Shown: positions 1 through 6,444, counted from the first letter of the stretch. The stretch: DNA of 14,461 nucleotides from Bacillota bacterium (GCA_023415915.1 JAEZIZ010000108.1:1-14461); one strand, 5' to 3'. A program made the numbers and translations. The notes: generated by a model not told the origin, from the letters alone.

Positions 1-220
1 CCTTAAGAGCGCCTACGCCCGGCGTTCCTCCGTACTGCAGCACGCTGTCGCCCTTCTCTCTTATTATACCGGCGGTAATATCCGCAATTTCGGCGCTGGG
101 GAAGCACTCGGGCGCGGGGTTGCCTCCTGCCAGCGATATCATGCCCGGCCTCTCCAGCAGCGCGAATATCTCCCTTATGGCGCTGCCCGTTACTTTATCC
201 ATCCTGTTAGCAAATTCCAT
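1..220 (-). CDS. PLP-dependent aminotransferase (class I/II), N-terminal part
   Basis: The gene runs off the left edge; only the first 73 residues are present. They carry the N-terminal pattern of fold-type I aminotransferases close to 2-aminoadipate/aromatic transaminases: an initial helix ending in IREIFALLERPGMISLAGGNP, then FPSAEI and, near the edge, LQYGGTPGV, equivalent to the LQYGxxxG substrate-binding segment. The family moves amino groups between amino acids and 2-oxo acids using pyridoxal phosphate in the cytoplasm. The catalytic lysine lies beyond the window, so substrate cannot be judged. The start ATG at 220 follows an AAGGAAG Shine-Dalgarno at about 10 bases. It is preceded by its own promoter overlapping the stop codon of the HD gene, so it need not be co-transcribed with it. 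Confidence 0.85.
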   Translation of the reverse strand, partial: MEFANRMDKVTGSAIREIFALLERPGMISLAGGNPAPECFPSAEIADITAGIIREKGDSVLQYGGTPGVGALK

Positions 221-250
221 GACCGTACTTCCTTGTTACTGTTTTTGTTG

Positions 251-279
251 ATTATATATTTATAGATAAGTTATTTCAA
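251..279 (-). promoter_or_regulatory. Sigma-A-type promoter of the aminotransferase gene
   Basis: On the minus strand TTGAAA (279-274), a 17-base spacer and a perfect TATAAT (256-251) form a near-consensus vegetative promoter. The expected transcription start is near 244, giving a leader of about 24 bases to the ATG at 220. The -35 box overlaps the stop codon of the upstream HD gene. Confidence 0.7.
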
Positions 280-959
280 TACCGGTGTTCCAAGCAGTCG
301 TTTAGTATCGCCTTGCCCGCGTACGCTTCGCCTACCTCCTGCGTCAAGCTGTTATAAAACGCCTCCGCCGCTTTGCTGCGCTCGCGCGCAATTCGCCGCG
401 CTTCCTCGGTAAACAACGCCGCGCCTATGTTTTTCAGCTTTATGTTGTACTCCTTATAGAACGAATCGGGGTCTTCCCTGCTCGTTCCGGGGCATACGCC
501 GCCGCCGCTTACGGTATACAGCGGCTCTCCCACCTCGCCCTGGTACATCAGCGTGCGCGCTATGCCCATAGCGCCTGTAACATCGAGCTTGTCGGCGTCA
601 AACAGGATTTTAGCCTCCATGCTCTGCGGCATGTCGTCGTTTCTCCATCTGTGCGTACGTATACAGTCGCTCACATGCTTTGCGCGCCGTTCCTCCCAGC
701 CGATGCCGAGAAGAAACGCTTCCGCCATATTCGCACCTTCTGCCGCGTGGCAAATTCCAGGGTCCTTTAACTGCGCGTCGCGCCCTATGTCGTGCAGCAG
801 GCACGCCGCTATGAGTATGTTAAAGTCGATGCCCCGCTCCGCCCGGGCAAGCCGCAGCGCGGTAAACAACACCCTCATTACATGCTCGCGGTCGTGCGAA
901 GAGTTGCCCATGCAGCAATGCATGTAGTTTTCGATTTGTTTATATTCGTCTGTTTTCAT
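276..959 (-). CDS. HD-domain phosphohydrolase, function unknown
   Basis: This 227-residue cytoplasmic protein has the metal-binding pattern of the HD superfamily: H22-D (SSHDREHV), the paired H56-D57 in LLHDIGRD, H71, H103 and a distal D121/D123 in FDADKLD. The arrangement H..HD..H..H..D and the length match the stand-alone HD hydrolases related to E. coli YedJ. These hydrolyse phosphomonoesters or nucleotides in the characterised members; the substrate here is unknown. The ATG at 959 is preceded by AGGTAGGA. It is divergent from the XRE gene and marks the left edge of the AT-rich insert. All predicted metal ligands are present, so it is probably active. Confidence 0.85.
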   Translation of the reverse strand: MKTDEYKQIENYMHCCMGNSSHDREHVMRVLFTALRLARAERGIDFNILIAACLLHDIGRDAQLKDPGICHAAEGANMAEAFLLGIGWEERRAKHVSDCIRTHRWRNDDMPQSMEAKILFDADKLDVTGAMGIARTLMYQGEVGEPLYTVSGGGVCPGTSREDPDSFYKEYNIKLKNIGAALFTEEARRIARERSKAAEAFYNSLTQEVGEAYAGKAILNDCLEHRY

Positions 960-1013
960 ATTCCTACCTATATACCTTAATTTTTACCATTATGTTGATA
1001 ATAATATGCACAG

Positions 1014-1042
1014 CTGATTGTTTCAACATTAAATCTTATAAT
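1014..1042 (+). promoter_or_regulatory. Putative promoter of the XRE/PLD operon
   Basis: A perfect TATAAT at 1037-1042 is preceded at 17 bases by CTGATT (1014-1019), a three-of-six match to the -35 consensus. Initiation would be near 1049, leaving a leader of about 70 bases that contains the candidate controller boxes. A weaker alternative uses TTGTCT (1071-1076) as -35, inside the boxes. Confidence 0.4.
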
Positions 1043-1063
1043 GTGCTGTTACTTATTGTATGT

Positions 1064-1089
1064 AGACATATTGTCTGCAATTTTAGACA
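1064..1089 (+). promoter_or_regulatory. Candidate controller-protein operator (C-box-like)
   Basis: A perfect inverted repeat AGACA-TAT-TGTCT (1064-1076) is followed by another AGACA half-site at 1085-1089. The two AGACA copies start 21 bases apart, about two helical turns. This resembles the paired operators of restriction-modification controller proteins, which autoregulate by cooperative dimer binding. It lies just upstream of the XRE gene. Binding is inferred, not shown. Confidence 0.4.
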
Positions 1090-1117
1090 CTTTAAATATC
1101 ATCAGGAGAATAGATTA

Positions 1118-1363
1118 ATGGACATTGTTACTGTATTTGGAAAAAATCTTCGGAAATATCGTTTACAGTTAGGTCTGTCACAGGAAGCATTTGCTGAAAA
1201 ATGCGGTTTACATAGAACGTACATCAGTTCTATTGAGACGTTTAAAAGAAGCATATCCCTTGAAAATATTCAACGTATTGCTGATGCTCTTGAAATTGAA
1301 ACATATCGTCTTTTTATTTCAGATGAAAACAATTCGACGGAAAAAGTAATCCATGATAGCTAA
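1118..1363 (+). CDS. XRE-family regulator, controller (C) protein-like
   Basis: An 81-residue protein that is essentially one helix-turn-helix domain: LRKYRLQLGLSQEAFAEKCG (helices 1-2), HRTYISSIE (recognition helix) and SLENIQRIADALEIE (closing helices). Size and sequence fit controller proteins of restriction-modification systems, which bind operators as dimers and time expression of the nuclease. The start at 1118 was chosen because AGGAG sits 8 bases before it and the domain begins there; the frame is open back to 992 but that extension is AT-rich, has no good ribosome binding site and is unlike the family. It lies 44 bases upstream of the PLD nuclease gene on the same strand. Codon use (ATT-rich, AT-rich third positions) differs from most flanking genes, suggesting transfer. 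Confidence 0.85.
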   Translation: MDIVTVFGKNLRKYRLQLGLSQEAFAEKCGLHRTYISSIETFKRSISLENIQRIADALEIETYRLFISDENNSTEKVIHDS

Positions 1364-1407
1364 ATTATTAGATTAACATATCTAAAAGTGGAAGAAGGAA
1401 TTAACGT

Positions 1408-2181
1408 ATGTTTAAACCAGTTACAACTCCTCTCCGCGCTGAGTTTTTAGAACATTGTTCTAATGCACGTAATAGCATCACTCTATGTGCTCCATTTGTA
1501 AAGCGAGATGTTATTAATGATGTTATCTCGTCCAAACTGAATAGTGTGAAAATAAAATTAGTGACCCGAATAAGTTTGGAAAGCTTCCATCGTAAAGTAT
1601 CCGATAGTGAGGCTTTAAAAATAGTGTTGAAAGATAATGGTGAAGTGTATAACGTAAGCAACCTTCACGCCAAGATATTCATTTTTGACAATGCTGAATG
1701 TTATATTACTTCTGCAAACCTGACAAATAAAGGCCTTGAGCAAAATTACGAATATGGTGTTTACTCAAATGATGAAATATTCGTACAGTCGGTTGTAAGT
1801 GATTTCACACAATTGCTGGCTGATACGCAGACGGGGCGAATTAAATCAAAGCAAATTAAAGAAATTGACAAAATTTTAAAATCACTACCCGATCTTATAA
1901 AAACGAATTATCCCAGACTCCGTTTGAATCTTTTGGGTGACAAATCACCGATAACAACGAACTTACGTGGATGGAAACTTGATGTTTTCAATGCGCTTGA
2001 TTCCCTTGATATAACTGAATTTGATACATCTGTTTCAAATCGAATTGCGGAGCAACATAGTGTCTTACACCCTAATAATACCTACCCAAAAGCAAAGGTA
2101 AGGCAAGTGTTGCAGCAATTACGCGATATTGGATTAATTAAATTTATTTCACGCGGTAATTATGCTAAGTTATGGGAGTAA
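1408..2181 (+). CDS. PLD-fold nuclease with DpnI-like winged-helix C terminus; probable restriction endonuclease
   Basis: A 257-residue protein. Residues about 10-135 form a phospholipase D-type domain with one HKD motif, H87-x-K89-x4-D94 (LHAKIFIFD), followed by TSANLTNKG at 101-109; single-HKD enzymes act as dimers, as in the restriction enzyme BfiI and the NgoFVII group. Residues about 185-257 resemble the C-terminal winged helix of DpnI/Dam-replacing proteins, with LHPNN, the helix VRQVLQQLRDIGLI and the wing FISRGNYAKL. I infer a DNA endonuclease whose C terminus reads the target. No methyltransferase is adjacent, and DpnI itself cuts methylated DNA, so a methylation-dependent enzyme is possible but unproven. 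AAGGAA precedes the ATG. The gene follows an XRE regulator and is followed by a DpnD-like remnant. All catalytic residues are intact. Confidence 0.8.
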   Translation: MFKPVTTPLRAEFLEHCSNARNSITLCAPFVKRDVINDVISSKLNSVKIKLVTRISLESFHRKVSDSEALKIVLKDNGEVYNVSNLHAKIFIFDNAECYITSANLTNKGLEQNYEYGVYSNDEIFVQSVVSDFTQLLADTQTGRIKSKQIKEIDKILKSLPDLIKTNYPRLRLNLLGDKSPITTNLRGWKLDVFNALDSLDITEFDTSVSNRIAEQHSVLHPNNTYPKAKVRQVLQQLRDIGLIKFISRGNYAKLWE

Positions 2182-2348
2182 TGTGTTTGGACTTTTCAAT
2201 TTGAAATAACCGAAACGTTACAACGCTATAACAAAGTCGAAGCAGCTTCGGAAGAAGAAGCGTCCAAAAAGTTTCGGAACTAAATCGAGTCGTTGAAATC
2301 GTCCTTGACAGCTCGATTATATCAACACGAAGATTTCAACTCCGACTC
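2182..2348 (+). pseudogene. Decayed DpnD/PcfM-like gene remnant
   Basis: Directly after the PLD gene stop, and in the same frame, codons 2182-2280 read TFQFEITETLQR, then VEAASEEEASKKFRN before TAA at 2281. This closely resembles the start of DpnD/PcfM-like small proteins, whose hallmark is EITETLxR and VEAxSEEEA. There is no start codon in this frame. The remaining family pattern continues in two other frames: EIVLDSS (2295-2315) and DYINTKIS (2315-2338). Two one-base losses would restore a single frame of about 55 residues. The remnant ends against the comF stop codon. DpnD is the uncharacterised partner encoded beside DpnI, which supports the DpnI-operon reading of the cassette. The reconstruction is by eye and could be partly coincidental. 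Confidence 0.55.
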
Positions 2349-3089
2349 TTAAATATCGATAATCCTCCCTACTATCTTTCGCAGTCTCCCTTTCTTTTTT
2401 TCTCCTCCGTACAACGCCCGCGCGAACGTCATCACATACACGTTTTCCGCTCCGGCACTTTTGAGCACCCGCGCGCATTCTCCCGCCGTAGCGCCCGTGG
2501 TCAATACGTCGTCTACTAGCAGCACGTTTCCGCTCGCCCGCTCCGCCATTTCGAAAGCGCCTTTCATGTTTTCGCGGCGCTCGCGCTCATTGAGCTTCGT
2601 CTGCGTCTTGGTGTTCCTTATCCGCTTAAGCGCCGATATGTAAGATATCCCTGCAGTTTCGGATACGTACCTCGCAATTTCCTCCGACTGGTCAAAGCCG
2701 CGCATCTTCTTCCGCTTTTCGTGCAGCGGCACGTTGCACACGCAGTCTATTACGCAGCGGAGGGATTTAAGCTGCTTGCCCATCTCGCCGCCTATGAACC
2801 GCGAAAGCCACTTCCTGCCGCCGTACTTGTAGCCAGTAACTATGCTTTTTATCGGCCCGTCGTAATTATAAAGCGAAAAAGCCTTGATTCCCTCTATGTG
2901 TGATTCGCCCGCCCTAAAGCTTTCCAGCTCTTGTTTGCAGCGCGGGCAAAGATATTCGTCAACGCCCTTTTCAGTGCCGCAGCATACGCACTTGGGTATA
3001 TACGGGAACACCGCGTCGGCTATTTTCGCTAGTACCGCATAAAGCACGTTAGTTTTTCGGTCGCCCTGTATCAGGCCGCTACCGCCCAT
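2349..3089 (-). CDS. comF: ComF family phosphoribosyltransferase-like protein
   Basis: A 246-residue protein with the ComF architecture. An N-terminal zinc ribbon has C34-x2-C37 and C48-x2-C51. The type I phosphoribosyltransferase core has the conserved segment NVPLHEKRKKMRGFDQSEEIA (about 119-139) and the PRPP-binding loop LLVDDVLTTGAT at 190-201. ComFC proteins assist uptake of transforming DNA in naturally competent bacteria, but homologues are widespread and the enzymatic substrate is unresolved. The first 15 residues are longer than usual; the ATG at 3089 is supported by GGAGGT 11 bases upstream inside recD2, though a GTG near residue 15 is an alternative. It overlaps recD2 by 11 bases, so the pair is probably translationally coupled. 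Confidence 0.9.
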   Translation of the reverse strand: MGGSGLIQGDRKTNVLYAVLAKIADAVFPYIPKCVCCGTEKGVDEYLCPRCKQELESFRAGESHIEGIKAFSLYNYDGPIKSIVTGYKYGGRKWLSRFIGGEMGKQLKSLRCVIDCVCNVPLHEKRKKMRGFDQSEEIARYVSETAGISYISALKRIRNTKTQTKLNERERRENMKGAFEMAERASGNVLLVDDVLTTGATAGECARVLKSAGAENVYVMTFARALYGGEKKKGRLRKIVGRIIDI

Positions 3090-5307
3090 AGCCGCCCAGC
3101 ACCTCCCCGAGCTCTATTATCTCATGGTCGAGCGTCGTATACCGCCCGAGTATACGGTTGTTCGCAACCATATATTCCACGGTGCTCTGCTGCCCTATTA
3201 TTATTGCCTTCTCTTTTGCCCTCGTTAAAGCGGTATATAGCAGGTTGCGCGACAAAAACCGCCCGCCTGCGCCGTAAAGCGGCATTATGACTACCGGGAA
3301 TTCGCTGCCTTGTGATTTATGCACAGTGACGGCGTACGCGTGCTCTATCTGCTCCAATTCCTGAAACGCGTACACGGCGTCGCGGTTGCCGTCAAAGCGT
3401 ATCGTCGCCTCCTTTGTTCCCTCGTCGAGTCTGATTATCATTCCAAGGTCACCGTTGAACACTCCAAGCCCCTTGTTGTAATACCGCACATCGTCGGTGT
3501 AAAACCACTCCATTTCGTAGTTGTTCTTCGTCTGCATCACTTTGTCGCCCTCGCGGTACACCGTGTCTTTTATCTTCACCTCCGGCCGGGATGCAAGGCG
3601 CGGGTTTAATAGCTCGCGTATCTCCATGTTTATGTTGTATACGCCGAGTACTCCCTTTTTAACGGGGCAGAGTATCTGCGTGTCCTCTATTATGTCGTAT
3701 TCTTTTGGCAATTCCTCCGTCAGCAGCTTCTTTATTCGCTCCATTACGGCTTCCGGGCCTGGCTCGGGCATGAAAATAAAATCGCCGGTCACGTAGAACT
3801 CCGGGTTTTCGCCCCTGTTCACGCGGTGCGCGTTCTCCACTATGCTGCCGCCTTCCTTCTGGCGGTAAAACCTCGTCAGCTTCGATACCGGGAACGCTCC
3901 GCTTTTTATTACGTCTCTCAGTACGTTTCCCGGGCCAACGGAAGGAAGCTGGTCGGCGTCGCCCACTATTACGAGCCTCGTTCCGTCGGACAGCGCACGC
4001 AGCAGCGCGCGCATCAGGAATATATCCACCATCGACGCTTCGTCCACTATCACGGCTTCCGCTTCGAGCGGGTTCTCTTCGTTGCGCGTAAACCTTGCGG
4101 AGTTGTCAAACTCCTCATCCGCGCCTATGCCGTATTCCAATAGCCGGTGTATCGTCTTTGCCTCCCTGCCCGAAGCCTGCTCTATGCGCTTCGCTGCCCG
4201 GCCCGTGGGTGCGCACAGCGCCGTGGTTATGCCGTTTTGCTCGAATATCGACATTATCGCCTTTATAATCGTCGTTTTACCCGTTCCGGGCCCGCCCGTT
4301 ATCACGACTACCTGAGACGAAAGAGCCATCAGCACTGCGCGCTCCTGCTCCTCCGACATCTCCACGTCGCCTATATACCTCGTGTACGCTTCGCCCGCAT
4401 CCCTTATCGGCACTTTCGGCGCGCTTCTTGACAGCATAAACAGCCGCCTTGCCACGTCCGTCTCCGCTATGTGCGCGAATATATGGAACACCGCGGGAGT
4501 ATTGTTTATAAACTTCTGCACAATTTCGCCCGAGAGCGTCATTGCGGATATACGCGACTCGACAAGCTCCTCGCCTACGCCCAACATATTCGCCGCCCGC
4601 CGCCGCAATTCCCCCCGCGGCAGGCAGGTATGCCCGTCGTTCATCGCGCAGAAAAGCATGTGCTTAACGCCTGTGTCTATGCGGAATTCCGAATCCCTGT
4701 CTATGCCAAGGTTGGAGGCTATCCTGTCCGCCCGCTCAAAGCCTATGCCGGATATGTCGTCTATCATCCTGTATGGGTTTTCCGCTATAAGCATCGCCGC
4801 CGCCGAGCCGTACGTCTCAAAAGCGCGGAACGCCTGCTTAACGGAAAGCCCCATGCCCTGCAGGTCTATTATCACCTGCTTTACGGCTATGTGCTCCAAA
4901 AAGCTCTCGGCTATGCCCTCGGCAAGCCTTTTACTCACGCCCTTCACTTCCGCAAGAAGCTCCGGCGTCTTTTCTATTACCTCAAACGTCCTCTCGCCGA
5001 ACGCCGCGACTATCCTTCCCGCGAGCGCTTCGCCCACGCCTTTAATGAGACCGCTCGAGAGGAACATGCGTATAGCCTCGTCCGTGTTGGGCAGCTTAGT
5101 CTCCACGGCCGTCGCCGCGAACTGCCTGCCGTACACCTTGTGCTCCGTCCACGCGCCGAAAAGGCGCACGAATTCTCCCTCATGTATATGAGGCATGCAG
5201 CCGACCGCAGTAGCAAGCTCGCCGTTCCAGTCGAGTGATAACACGGTCCATCCGTTTTCGTCGTTGCGGTACGTTACCTCGAGTACTGTACCCTCTATGC
5301 TTGTCAT
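3079..5307 (-). CDS. recD2: RecD2-type SF1 DNA helicase
   Basis: A 742-residue helicase. Residues 1-70 form the N-terminal OB-like region (EGTVLEVTYRNDENGWTVL), and 80-210 hold helix-hairpin-helix segments (LIKGVGEALA, VKGVSKRLA, ISGIGFERADRIA). The motor shows a Q-motif (MSEEQERAV, about 317), Walker A GGPGTGKTT (338-346), motif Ia APTGRAAKRI (366), Walker B VIVDEAS (419-425), motif III GDADQLPSVGPG (449-460), motif V AVTVHKSQGSEF (659-670) and motif VI LLYTALTRAKEK (689-700). RecD2 is the RecBC-independent 5'-3' helicase acting in DNA repair and replication fork stability. Length matches the family. The start fits the conserved N terminus, but no Shine-Dalgarno is visible. It is followed by comF with an 11-base overlap. 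Confidence 0.95.
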   Translation of the reverse strand: MTSIEGTVLEVTYRNDENGWTVLSLDWNGELATAVGCMPHIHEGEFVRLFGAWTEHKVYGRQFAATAVETKLPNTDEAIRMFLSSGLIKGVGEALAGRIVAAFGERTFEVIEKTPELLAEVKGVSKRLAEGIAESFLEHIAVKQVIIDLQGMGLSVKQAFRAFETYGSAAAMLIAENPYRMIDDISGIGFERADRIASNLGIDRDSEFRIDTGVKHMLFCAMNDGHTCLPRGELRRRAANMLGVGEELVESRISAMTLSGEIVQKFINNTPAVFHIFAHIAETDVARRLFMLSRSAPKVPIRDAGEAYTRYIGDVEMSEEQERAVLMALSSQVVVITGGPGTGKTTIIKAIMSIFEQNGITTALCAPTGRAAKRIEQASGREAKTIHRLLEYGIGADEEFDNSARFTRNEENPLEAEAVIVDEASMVDIFLMRALLRALSDGTRLVIVGDADQLPSVGPGNVLRDVIKSGAFPVSKLTRFYRQKEGGSIVENAHRVNRGENPEFYVTGDFIFMPEPGPEAVMERIKKLLTEELPKEYDIIEDTQILCPVKKGVLGVYNINMEIRELLNPRLASRPEVKIKDTVYREGDKVMQTKNNYEMEWFYTDDVRYYNKGLGVFNGDLGMIIRLDEGTKEATIRFDGNRDAVYAFQELEQIEHAYAVTVHKSQGSEFPVVIMPLYGAGGRFLSRNLLYTALTRAKEKAIIIGQQSTVEYMVANNRILGRYTTLDHEIIELGEVLGGYGR

Positions 5308-5450
5308 AGCACTAATTGTATCATACGAACATATATTTGTGTATAATTGCCATAATATTTATCTATCGTCCCTTATTTCCGTAAAAGCTTATTATATAAC
5401 GCAAAGGAGTGGCTCTGCCCCCTCTCTCAAAGGTCTATAAACCTCAATTT

Positions 5451-5546
5451 GTCATTCCGAGCTTGCGAGGAATCCCATGGAAAAATGCTTTGAAGAATGG
5501 GATTCTTCAGTCGTTTCACTCCTTCAAGCGAAGCTGACGGAATGAC
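5451..5546. repeat. 96-bp palindromic REP/MITE-like element
   Basis: The element begins GTCATTCCG and ends CGGAATGAC, a perfect 9-bp terminal inverted repeat. Inside is a second perfect pair, GAATCCCAT (5470-5478) and ATGGGATTC (5497-5505), with AGCTTGCG/CGAAGCT imperfectly paired between. It has no coding capacity and no clear target duplication. Its composition (GGATTCTTCAGTCGTTTCAC type) is typical of short dispersed palindromes common in gut Firmicutes. A half-match, GTCATTCCGG, occurs at 12559-12568. Confidence 0.7.
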
Positions 5547-5654
5547 CGCATATACTTTTTTACAGTATTAGGGAGGGACCTCTGCCACCCCGCTTATTCG
5601 TACAAGTTTTCTATATCTTCTTGGCGCTGCGACAGCGCCTCTTATTATCGCAGA

Positions 5655-5708
5655 ACATATACATAAAAACCTGCATACTATAAATCAAAAGATATAACCT
5701 AATATAAT
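5655..5708 (+). promoter_or_regulatory. Candidate promoters of the Pro/Cys-rich gene
   Basis: Two overlapping possibilities are visible. CATACTATA (5674-5682) fits the mother-cell sigma-K -10 pattern CATANNNTA with AC at 5655-5656, 17 bases upstream, and is also close to the sigma-E -10. Separately, a perfect TATAAT lies at 5703-5708 but lacks a recognisable -35. Either would leave a leader of about 20-50 bases. Confidence 0.3.
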
Positions 5709-5740
5709 GCTTTGATTCTTAAAGAAATGAGTGGATTAAC

Positions 5741-6166
5741 ATGTCAATGTATTATGACTATATAAGTCAACGCCCGGGACAGCGTCCCGACGAAACGCCT
5801 CCGTTCAGGCCTCCGACTGGTCCGCCCACAAGACCGCCTATGAGGCCGCCGATGGGTCCGCCCACAAGGCCGCCATTTAGGCCACCGGTAGGGCCGCCTA
5901 CAAGGCCGCCGATGAGGCCGCCGTTCAGGCCGAGACCGCCGTTCAGGCCACCGTTCAGACAACCGCAGTTCCCGGTATTCCCCATATTTCAGTGTGCTTA
6001 TGTGGATAGGTTCGGCCGCTGCTGCAACCGCTCCGGAATCTGCTGCGACCGCTCAGGCATTTGCGGCTTTGACAGGGGATTTGGAAGCTTTCCTGCCACA
6101 GCGCAGACAGCCTGGGGTGCTGCAGACGGATGGTATATGCAAGACGATGACGGATATTTTGATTGA
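5741..6166 (+). CDS. Pro-rich and Cys-rich repeat protein, possible spore surface protein
   Basis: A 141-residue protein without a recognised family. The N terminus is Tyr-rich (MSMYYDYISQRPG). Residues 27-62 are three tandem 12-residue units of the form GPPTRPPxRPPx, encoded by three 36-bp repeats (5819-5926), followed by irregular FRPP units to about residue 74. Then comes a Cys-rich segment with two 7-residue repeats, CCNRSGI and CCDRSGI (94-107), and C108, and an acidic Trp/Tyr tail (DGWYMQDDDGYFD). There is no signal peptide or membrane segment. Pro/Tyr/Cys-rich low-complexity proteins of this size are common among spore coat components, and a CATACTATA box lies upstream, so a coat role is plausible but only inferred. 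The ribosome binding site is weak (GAGTGGA); an alternative ATG lies at 5747. Confidence 0.75.
   Translation: MSMYYDYISQRPGQRPDETPPFRPPTGPPTRPPMRPPMGPPTRPPFRPPVGPPTRPPMRPPFRPRPPFRPPFRQPQFPVFPIFQCAYVDRFGRCCNRSGICCDRSGICGFDRGFGSFPATAQTAWGAADGWYMQDDDGYFD
5819..5926 (+). repeat. Three tandem 36-bp coding repeats
   Basis: Three in-frame copies of a 36-bp unit encode GPPTRPPMRPPM, GPPTRPPFRPPV and GPPTRPPMRPPF. Differences are mainly at residues 8 and 12 and at third positions, so the array is not very recent. Such arrays vary in copy number by slippage or recombination. Confidence 0.85.
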
Positions 6167-6282
6167 TTAAAGTTATACATGGCAGGCTTTTACGTCAGAA
6201 CCATGCTTTAGTCCGAACGGTCCGTATAACAAATTCGATAACAAGGATTTAAGAAAAGCTTTGCATTGAAAAGCCAATGTTC

Positions 6283-6320
6283 AGGCAGGAGTTAACATTG
6301 AATCGTAATTCCTGCCTTTT
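6283..6320 (+). terminator. Rho-independent terminator
   Basis: AGGCAGGAGTTA (6283-6294) pairs with TAATTCCTGCCT (6306-6317) as a 12-bp stem with one G-U pair and an 11-base loop, followed by a short T-run in the plus direction. It lies 116 bases after the Pro/Cys-rich gene and is the best candidate for ending that transcript. The rest of 6167-6444 shows no gene. Confidence 0.65.
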
Positions 6321-6444
6321 AACCTGGCTCGCGCTGCGCCTAAGATTTTCGGGCTGCGCGTTTTTACGCTTATGCCTGCACAGCGGTAAACATGCAATAT
6401 TATTCATTCTCACTGTTTGTTTATTTTTACTTCAGCTTAATCCT

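Larger units (their letters stand above)
5308..5740. other. Intergenic region between recD2 and the Pro-rich gene
   Basis: 433 bases without a gene, between divergently transcribed genes. It holds a 96-bp palindromic element (5451-5546), a perfect GGCGCTG-CGA-CAGCGCC hairpin (5623-5639) with no strong T-run, and AT-rich promoter-like DNA at both ends. On the recD2 side TACAAT (5320-5315, minus) lies directly before the start codon. I see no credible small coding frame or structured RNA. Confidence 0.6.

Noticed and set aside
992..1117. N-terminal extension of the XRE gene
   Set aside because: It covers the promoter and operator-like boxes, lacks a good ribosome binding site, and the helix-turn-helix family begins at 1118 after AGGAG.
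4382..5238. Long open frames on the plus strand, opposite recD2
   Set aside because: They are antisense to a fully motif-supported RecD2 gene, lack ribosome binding sites and have arbitrary composition. They arise from GC-biased codon use.
5623..5639. Perfect GGCGCTG hairpin as a terminator
   Set aside because: No T-run follows on either strand and no gene ends nearby, so it is kept only as a hairpin in the intergenic note.
5819..5926. CRISPR array
   Set aside because: The 36-bp repeats are contiguous without spacers and encode an in-frame protein repeat.
5744..5985. Antisense Gly/Arg-rich open frames opposite the Pro-rich repeat gene
   Set aside because: They are mirror images of the 36-bp repeats; the plus-strand gene has a start, stop and downstream terminator.
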